Positions 6,651 to 12,785 of a DNA stretch of 12,785 nt are shown here, piece by piece. Numbering within the stretch: the first letter of the stretch is position 1; each line of letters opens with the position of its first letter. The DNA comes from Pleurotus ostreatus/Saccharomyces cerevisiae fusant (lineage: Eukaryota; Opisthokonta): assembly GCA_024196135.1 (NCBI GenBank), contig JAMQCK010001040.1, positions 1-12,785 on the forward strand, given 5' to 3'. The position numbers and the translations under genes are program-made. Below the pieces are notes generated by a model. It saw only the letters and a program-made list of their open reading frames with translations, was not told where the DNA came from and did not search any database.

Positions 6651-7650
6651 TCCTCGGGCTGGCTTTTGGTACTCCTGCATGTACTCCAAACCACCACGAT
6701 GGCTACACGCGAGCGAAAGGACTTCTTCGTCACCTCAGCTCACTAGTCGGCGGTCCCTATCGAGGCTACATCCAATTCCATTCAACCGCCAACCGCCCCA
6801 ATCACAAACGGACGCACGAGAACGAGCAGGCTACTCTCTGTGAGTGCGGGACTGATAAGGGGGTGCGGACGCGGAGTCGCCAATCCTCGCGTTTCCTCGA
6901 CTGAATGGCACGTCGCGCGCGCTGTCTAGGGGCGACGGCCGCATTTGATGCGCCCAGTGACGGCGGGCCTGCTTTGTCACGGGATTGACGGTCAGCGTCG
7001 AGCTGCTTTCAGAGCTGCGAGGCCTCTGATTTCTCTGAGCACCTCTCAAAAGAGAGGCAAGGTAGCTTCTCAGGGCAATCGCGAACTTGAAGTGACCGGC
7101 CCTTCCCCATAAGGAAGGCTTTGCGTTTGAATCCGGTAATTTCTGTCACGCCACGTGCTGCCACCCGCGCTCCTGATTCGCTCTTCACAACACCCAAGCC
7201 CAACGATGAAACTTGACGACTCGGCTCGGCTTATCATTGTGGTGATCAATGCGCTGGAAGGCTTTGGAAGGAAGGGGAGGGGGAAGGGTACTCCGAGTGC
7301 CTATAAGCCCGGGCGTTCCTTGACCGAGCGTCCACGGTCTATAACCTCGAGGTGGGTCCTCAACGTCACGCCTACTAAATATGCTGAGTCTTTTTTCAGT
7401 AAAATGAAATCGATTGGTGGTCGACGTACGTTGAAAGGCCGCTCAAAAATCCAACGCTCAGAGCGCTCAGAGGGTCTTGAAGTTCAATATTCCAGCGCAG
7501 CAAGACTCAATTATGACAGCCGCGCGGATATGCCTCCTCCGGTAAAATGGCCGCTGTCCCCTCCGTGTTCCTGACCATCGAAGATCGGTCGTGAAGGCCC
7601 CGCTATTTGACAACATGCCGAGCTGACCTCGGTATCGTATCAATACACGC
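6651..7650. other. Intergenic region upstream of the DUF1996 gene
   Basis: About 1 kb with no gene I can support. A 139-codon open frame (7155-7574, plus) contains MKLDDSARLIIVVINALEGF but has no recognised domain. A purine-rich run at about 7264-7288 with several G-tracts could form a G-quadruplex. CCTCTC/GAGAGG around 7041-7058 forms a very small hairpin. The right end is the promoter of the DUF1996 gene. Confidence 0.4.
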
Positions 7651-7660
7651 TCGATCGAAG

Positions 7661-7668
7661 TATATAAG
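7661..7668 (+). promoter_or_regulatory. TATA box of the DUF1996 gene
   Basis: TATATAAG lies 140 nt before ATG 7801. It is followed by a strongly CT-rich tract (about 7703-7737), the usual arrangement of fungal core promoters. Transcription probably starts in or near the CT tract. Confidence 0.6.
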
Positions 7669-7800
7669 GTACGTCGTACCTCCAAGCGCGCCGCATACGT
7701 ACTTTCCTTTCTCCCCTCTCCCTCCTCCTCCTTATCTCGGGCGTGTCCATCGTCGTCCCGTCTTTGTCACTCGCTTCTCACCGCCCACTCTTTATTCGCC

Positions 7801-9873
7801 ATGTCCCGCATTGCTCAGTCTGCGCTGCTAGCCACTGCGCTCTCGGCCCTCGCGCCGGGCGCGAGTGCTTTCTTCTTGCAGGGATTGGGTGAGCTCGAGA
7901 TACCATTAGCATCACCGCTCGCCAGCTAACGCGCCCGCCAGACTTCATCGTCACCGAGCGCGCTGACCCCGTACGTTACTGATGCGCACGCTGCCGGCCG
8001 CAGCGCCTTGACTGAGGCACCCGCGCAGGTTGTCGAGCCTGGCATTCAGTCGTCGCATGTCCACTCGGGTGCGTTAACCGTACCCGCATTGCAGCGTAAT
8101 CTGGGCTGACGCTTGGCGCTCGCCATAGTCATCGGTGGCAGCAACTTTGACCTCATCACGAACACCTCGTACCTGCAGCAGAGCGAGTGCACGTCTGCGC
8201 AGATCAAGGAGGACAAGTCGAACTACTGGTTTCCCGTATGTGCAACTTTCATATCGTCGGACATCGTTGCTCATTTTTTGTGCAGCACTTGTACTTCCAG
8301 TCAGTTGTTTGGCTATCATACTTCCTCTCGGGTTGCTAATTGTAGGATAGGTGGGCGAACGGGACGTTCAGCAGTCTCACCGGTGGTGCTGTCACGTACG
8401 TCGCCCTATCAGCGTATCTACAGCTTCCTCACTGACTCCACCGCAGCTGTAAGCGTCCGTCAAGCAATCTCATACGGCATGACTGAAATTAGCAGACTAC
8501 CTCTTCGGCGACGAGGCGGGCTCCGCGACTGCCTTCCCTGACAACGTACGTGACGGAGTCCACCTCTTGACCTTCTGCCCTCACTGAGCGCGTCGCAGTT
8601 CCGCATGGTCTCTGGTTCGTGAATGACGATCATATTCGAAGACATGCCCCTCACCGTAAAACAGGTGACCCCATGTTGCGCACGTGGGACGAGTCGAGCA
8701 AGGCTCAGAAGGCCGTCTCCTTCAACTGCCTCGACTTCGAGGGCACGTCGGTGACCTACAACTGGCTCCCCAGCGTCAACTGCCCCTCGGGTATCCGCGC
8801 TCAGATCGTGCGTACCCCTCCCTTGCCATTCACTCACCTTCCCACTTCGCTGACACCCATTGACAGAACTTCCCGATGTGCTGGGACGGCAAGGTACGGT
8901 CGCGTCTGAATGGGGTGTACCCTGGCTTGCGCCCAGGTACACGTCAATGTCAACTTCACGCCGCTCACGAATAATACAGAACACCGACTCGGATGACCAT
9001 AAGTCGCACGTCGCGTTCCCGTCGGGCGGCCCTGACTCGGGCACTTGCGATGACCCTGCTTTCCCGGTTACGCTCCCGCGCATCTTCATTGAGGTGTACT
9101 GGGCGTCCGGCGACTGGGCGAGCAAGTGGGGCGAGGCGATGAACACGACGCAGCCTTTCGTGTACGTTTTCTCCCTCTCATCCGTCTAGACAATACGCGA
9201 GTCTGACGATGTGCTTGTAGGTTCGCCAACGGTGACCCCACTGGGTTTGGATACCACGCTGGTACGTTCGAACTCCGTGAGAGCAATGCAGCGCATTGAA
9301 GTTGCCTTTTTCGCAGACTTCATCAACGGCTGGGAGGACGACAAGCTCCAGAACCTCATGGACCAGTGCGGCCAGTGCACCTCCCAGGCGTACGGCGGTA
9401 TCGACTGCTGCTACGACAAGGGCGTCGTCACCAAGAACGAGGACGCCAACAACTGCAAGATCGACTCGCACTTCGATGAGCAGGGTACGCTTCTCTACTC
9501 GTTTCCCTCATATACCCCGTTTCCTCACACCCCGTTTCCCTTGGTATACCCCGTTCCCCTCGGATACCCTATCTGCCTCGCAAACAAGCCGCTGACGCTT
9601 TTCTCCCTCCCAGTGACCGGCAACCTCGCCACGCTCCCCGGCAACAACCCCGTCACCTACGTCTCCGGCGCGCCCATGGGTGCCGCTGCTAGCGCCAGCG
9701 TCCCTGCTTCCTCGAGCGCCGCCGCCCCTGCTTCCTCCGATGCTCCTGCCTCTATCAGCTCGGAGTCCGCTGCGCCCTCCGCCTCCGCGCCGGCCGGCAA
9801 CGCGAACATCGTCGTGCCGCACCGCGGGCACCACCACAACCGGCTCGCGCACACGCGCCGTGGCTCGTTCTAA
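7801..9873 (+). CDS. Secreted DUF1996-domain protein, 15 predicted exons, 403 aa
   Basis: Exons: 7801-7888, 7942-7970, 8029-8068, 8129-8235, 8286-8299, 8351-8395, 8447-8448, 8496-8545, 8599-8614, 8665-8807, 8867-8893, 8980-9161, 9221-9261, 9317-9484, 9614-9873. All introns are GT-AG; most are 47-60 nt, two are 86 and 129 nt. A signal peptide spans residues 1-23 (cut after GASA). The DUF1996 domain follows, with TERADPVVEPG and HVHSVIGGSNF (His49 and His51), KSNYWFPHLYFQWANGTF, GGAVTYYLFGD, FRMVSGDP, CLDF, CPSGIRAQINFPMCWDGK, SHVAFP, LPRIFIEVYW and FANGDPTGFGYHADFINGW. A Cys-rich segment near DQCGQC and DCCYDKG comes next. The tail is Ser/Ala/Pro-rich and ends in a basic His-rich stretch; no GPI-like hydrophobic end is seen. 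The family's function is unknown. It is secreted in many fungi. Exon 7 (2 nt) and the acceptor of intron 5 were chosen by family spacing. Confidence 0.92.
8447..8448 (+). other. Predicted 2-nt microexon (CT) of the DUF1996 gene
   Basis: The sequence reads ccgcag|CT|gtaagc. Flanking introns are 8396-8446 (51 nt, gtacgt...ccgcag, CTGAC branch at 8432-8436) and 8449-8495 (47 nt, gtaagc...tagcag). Only this exon keeps the frame and yields GGAVTYYLFGD, which matches the conserved GG-x3-YYL spacing of the family. Confidence 0.65.
9498..9570 (+). repeat. Degenerate tandem repeat in intron 14 of the DUF1996 gene
   Basis: About four imperfect units of TATACCCCGTTTCCCTC-like sequence lie in the 129-nt intron 9485-9613. 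They explain why this intron is over twice the usual length. The run is pyrimidine-rich on the coding strand. Confidence 0.6.
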
Positions 9874-10719
9874 GCGGTGACCACCGTCGCTCATCGTGGC
9901 CACACACTCTTGAACGCGTAATCGCCTCGAGCTGTGCCCCCACGCCATCTTTAACTTATCTTCGGTCCTTGTGCGCTGCTTATAGTAAGGATGTGGTTTA
10001 GATTATATATTGTGGCGTGCGTGCCACTGGTGGTGCGCTACCACGGCCGTGCTTAGCTACTCGCGGAATACATGGCTGCTTTTGGCATATTTGTTGCGTG
10101 AAGCGGACGCGCGCTATTGGTAGAGCGACTCAGAGGGCGTGCTATCAGCAATGACTGAACATGTGTTCACGACCTGCCCCAAGAGGGTGATTTCGGTGCT
10201 TGTATCTCCGAAATTGATGAAGGGAGATCATCACTTGTCGGCGAATGCTCGAAGGCGACAGATGCCAGGACACGAGCCGCGAAGACAACAATAATTCCCG
10301 TGTGTTCATTCCTTGTAATGCTACTATGTACCGATTACACTTGATGCGAGTATGCTACTAGAGATACAAGCTGGGGATAAATACAACATTGGTTACCATT
10401 TCGAGACCTTTGTAGGCCATGGTTTTGAGACCTTGTGCCCTGCGTTTATACCTGCAACAAAGTCCCATCGAAAGCGGGGGTGAAAGCAAGAGAAGGGATG
10501 GATGAAGCAGACCAAGCAACACCCGAACCGATGAAGAGAGGTTCGGGCGAATGAAGGGAGCGACAACGGTGTGTGGGTAAGTAAGTGGTGGAAGGGCATA
10601 TGTACGATGAAAGGATATGGATGATGAAGTGATATGTACAATGAAGGAGAAGTGAAGATGAAGTGGGGTTCGCATAGGTGAACAAAGAAAAGAACGAAGA
10701 ATAAACATAGATGAACAGA
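9874..10719. other. Convergent intergenic region, 3' flanks of the DUF1996 and esterase-like genes
   Basis: This region holds the 3' untranslated sequences of two converging genes. The right third (10480-10719) is purine-rich on the plus strand, with repeated GATGAAG/ATGAA motifs, so the esterase-like transcript has a pyrimidine-rich 3' end. Minus-strand open frames there are low-complexity artefacts. I see no gene. Confidence 0.5.
10633..10640 (-). promoter_or_regulatory. Possible Pumilio/PUF site in the 3' UTR of the esterase-like gene
   Basis: The minus strand reads TGTACATA, matching the PUF consensus UGUANAUA, about 80 nt after the stop codon. A near copy (CGTACATA) lies about 33 nt further downstream in the transcript. 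An 8-mer can occur by chance. Confidence 0.3.
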
Positions 10720-12785
10720 TCAAGCATAACGGTGGCCGGTCAGCGGAGGGCCCCGGCTGAGCTCAGTGGCGATTTTCTGCACGAGCTCCATGCCCAAGGG
10801 GGCGAGGACCTCCTTGAACACGCGCGTGCGTCGCCGGCCGTCCAGGACACCCACCGAGCGCTCGCCCGCCTCGCCCTCGGGCCCGAAGACGAACAGCTTG
10901 TTCTCGTCCCAGGGCGCCTCGCCGTACGCGAACGCAAGCCACCGCTCCTGCATCGTGTCGCGCACGCGGCTGTAGCTGAACTCGTCGACCGTCGTCATCG
11001 ACCACATATCGCCATCGTCACTGAACGGCGAGTTGTACGACTCCTCCTCGTCGCTGTCGACGTCGCTGAAGCGGTCGCAGAAGTCGAAGACGGGCGCGGG
11101 CGGGGAGACGGCGGTGGGCGTGGGCAGGTTGTCGAAGAGGTAGATGAGGTCGGCGGCGTGGTGCGCCATGCGGCGGGACGGGCTCTCCTGGTCGAAGACG
11201 TACCGGAACACACCGCGGCCGTGTCGCTGGTGTCGCGCGGCGGCGTGGAAGGTGTGTGTTGGCCACGTTACGCGCGCGTCGCAGACGAGGTCCAGGAGGT
11301 GCTCGGCTATCTCCTCGTCGGACGTGTTGGTCCCGAAGTCGTACGCGCGCATGAGGGATGTCGACTTGTTGAGCGATTGACAGACGGCCTTGAGGCGACG
11401 CACGACCGCGGGCGCGTTCCAGTGGGAGATGGGGAGCGCCCACAAGTCCGCATCCGCGACGCAGTCGCCAATGATCAGGGGCGGAAGGTCAGCAGGCAGG
11501 TGAATATGAGGCATCGGCGAACTATGCCGGGACAGCAGGGCCGGCGACTTGCTATGCGAAGAAGATACGATTGTCTCCAGGTGGTGATGGTGGTGGTGCG
11601 CCTCCTGTGGGACGATGCAAGATTGCCACCCTGGCGCCAGGAAGTACCCATCGTCCACAACGCGCAGGACGTGCCCGAACGGAACCAGGCACTCTGCGGG
11701 AAGCTCACAGAGCTGCTCGTAGCAGCTGAGCTTCATCGCAGCCATCACGCGGTTCAGCCGCCAGCCCGCCGCCGCGACGTCTGGGAGGCTAGGCTCGATG
11801 CCGATCGGGCTCTGGATGATCGCCCGAGCGAAGAGCGGTCGGGCAGCATGCTCCGAGGACAGACAATGGTACACGATGTCTGACGCCCCCGTCCCCGCGC
11901 CGAAGACCGTGATATTGCGCGGGTCGCCGCCGAACTCGCTGATGTAGCGATGAATCCATTCCAGGGCTTTTCGTTGATCCCGCACGCCTAGACCAAGCAC
12001 CGGTAAACAAGACTGTCACAGAAAGTCAACTCGGTGTCTGCTGACCATAATTCCCTGTCCCGGCTTCTCCCGAGACAGCAGCCTCTTCGCGAAGATGCGG
12101 GCTCGCAGCGAAGCCAAAGAGGCCCAGGCGATAGCTGTACAAGTGGTCAGACAGGTCAGACAGAAGGCTGAAGGCTGTGAGATGGTACGTACTTGATAGT
12201 GACACATATGATTGGGCGGCCACACAGGATACTGCGGCGGACGAGGTTGCCCCCATCGTACATCCAATGCGAGCCAGAGCCTCTGTCGCCGCCTCTGCAT
12301 GTTTTCATGAGTATCGGAGAGGCGCCGGTGACGACGCGAATACGCACCCATGGATCCACAGCATGACGGGGATGCGCGAGTGGCGCGACAGGCCTGCAGG
12401 CCTGGTGATGTTGAGATTGAGACATTCGAATTCATTTTGCTTCAGTCTCTGGCAGGGCAACTCCGCATCATCGACGCCGAACAGGCGTTCTTCGCAGGTG
12501 CGGGTGTTGTACGCCTGAGGACAGATGGGCCTGCAGGGATACGTGAGCAGAGGGCCAACCCCGCTAAGCGAGATCGCCTACCCGAACTCGGTCGCATCCG
12601 TCACGGCAGGGTACGCGGTATGTAACTTGCTCTGGCGGAAGCGCGCGGGGATGCTCGCGAACTTGATTCCGCGAAACTGCTGTATGGGCGCGTCGGGCGT
12701 CGACACGTCGTGCTCGACGCCGCGGAATGTCGTCTGCAGGAGCCCGTGATAGAGCTCGGGCTTGGCATGGGTGTGCACCGTAGAG
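10720..12785 (-). CDS. Type-B carboxylesterase/cholinesterase-fold protein lacking the nucleophile Ser; 5' end beyond the window
   Basis: Exons on the minus strand: beyond 12785 to 12582, 12530-12348, 12294-12193, 12134-12046, 11987-10720. The introns are 51, 53, 58 and 58 nt, all GT-AG and in frame; 614 residues are visible. The start codon lies outside; the GTG at 12778 is internal. Family marks are QFRGIKFASIPARF, EFGPICPQ, FECLNLNITRP, the oxyanion-hole IPVMLWIHGGG, VTINYRLGLFGF, GNYGVRDQRKALEWI, FGGDPRNITVFG and, later, VVDDGYFLAPG. The usual GESAG elbow reads GAGTG (11901-11887), so glycine replaces the catalytic serine. The usual acid Glu aligns with Asp (11454-11452, in IIGDCVADADLW), while the His region (AHHAADLIYLF, near 11160) is kept. 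An acidic insert with DVDSDEEES follows. The protein is probably not a working esterase, although the fold is intact and the frame open. Confidence 0.92.

Noticed and set aside
7115..7140. TTTGAATCCGG as a possible tRNA T-loop
   Set aside because: On neither strand does it fit the T-loop consensus, and no D-arm or acceptor stem is found around it.
8300..8345. Alternative acceptor at 8345 for intron 5 of the DUF1996 gene
   Set aside because: It would insert Asp-Arg into HLYFQWANGTF and lies too close to the CTAAT branch-like site. The acceptor at 8350 keeps the family spacing.
10115..10145. tRNA-like A-box sequence (TGGTAGAGCGACTC)
   Set aside because: No matching anticodon stem, T-arm (GGTTCRANNCC) or acceptor pairing follows within tRNA distance.
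10711..11883. 390-codon plus-strand open frame
   Set aside because: It is antisense to the esterase-like exon 5, is rich in Arg/Val/Glu from GC-biased codons read backwards, and has no recognisable domain.
11987..12000. ATG at 12000 as the start of a separate minus-strand gene
   Set aside because: The MLGLG start lies in a 58-nt intron (11988-12045). Splicing joins GNYG to VRDQRKALEW and extends the protein upstream with clear family motifs.
12576..12778. Start of the esterase-like gene at 12778
   Set aside because: The codon is GTG, not a usual fungal start, and the frame is open upstream to the window edge. The true start is probably outside.
1..12785. CRISPR array, bacterial operons, riboswitches
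   Set aside because: No regularly spaced direct repeats exist, and the gene structure (GT-AG introns, TATA and CT-rich leaders) is clearly fungal.

Overview
The window looks like nuclear DNA from a filamentous basidiomycete (Agaricomycetes, probably a wood- or litter-decaying species). The evidence is many 47-60 nt GT-AG introns with CTNAC-like branch sites, a glutathione transferase of the fungal-specific FuA type, a secreted DUF1996 protein, and a DUF6593-type protein of a kind common in mushroom-forming fungi. No bacterial-style operons, rRNA or tRNA genes were found.

Layout, left to right. (1) Positions 1-137, minus strand: the first 45 codons of a ubiquitin-specific protease, cut by the window edge. 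(2) Positions 671-1510, minus: a four-exon gene for a 198-residue DUF6593-like protein, visible only after splicing. (3) Positions 1511-4473: an intergenic region enlarged by two adjacent mobile elements. The first is a 1315-bp hAT-like element (2218-3532) with 19-bp terminal inverted repeats and an exact 8-bp target duplication. The second is a 799-bp foldback element (3546-4344) with a 9-bp duplication, near-identical 109-bp inverted arms and terminal hairpins that differ in stem sequence but keep the same fold and the same GCGAAGC tip. (4) Positions 4474-5281, plus: a two-exon FuA-type glutathione transferase, whose start codon is 120 bp beyond the second target duplication. (5) Positions 5494-6643: a third terminal-inverted-repeat element, 1150 bp, with 48-bp repeats and a 7-bp duplication. 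(6) Positions 7801-9873, plus: a secreted DUF1996 protein in 15 predicted exons, one of which appears to be only 2 nt long. (7) Positions 10720 to the right edge, minus: a type-B carboxylesterase-fold protein, cut at its 5' end, in which the nucleophile serine is replaced by glycine.

The genes do not form an obvious cluster or shared pathway. The transferase (detoxification, binding of wood phenolics) and the secreted DUF1996 protein fit a lignocellulose-degrading lifestyle, but this is inference. The DUF6593-like gene and the transferase are divergent. Removing the two elements and their duplications leaves an original intergenic distance of about 832 bp, compared with 2963 bp now. The DUF1996 and esterase-like genes are convergent.

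The points most worth following up are the predicted 2-nt microexon, the covarying GCGAAGC hairpins, the stacked insertions in the transferase promoter, and the apparently inactive esterase. All gene models are hand-spliced from sequence and were not checked against transcripts or databases.
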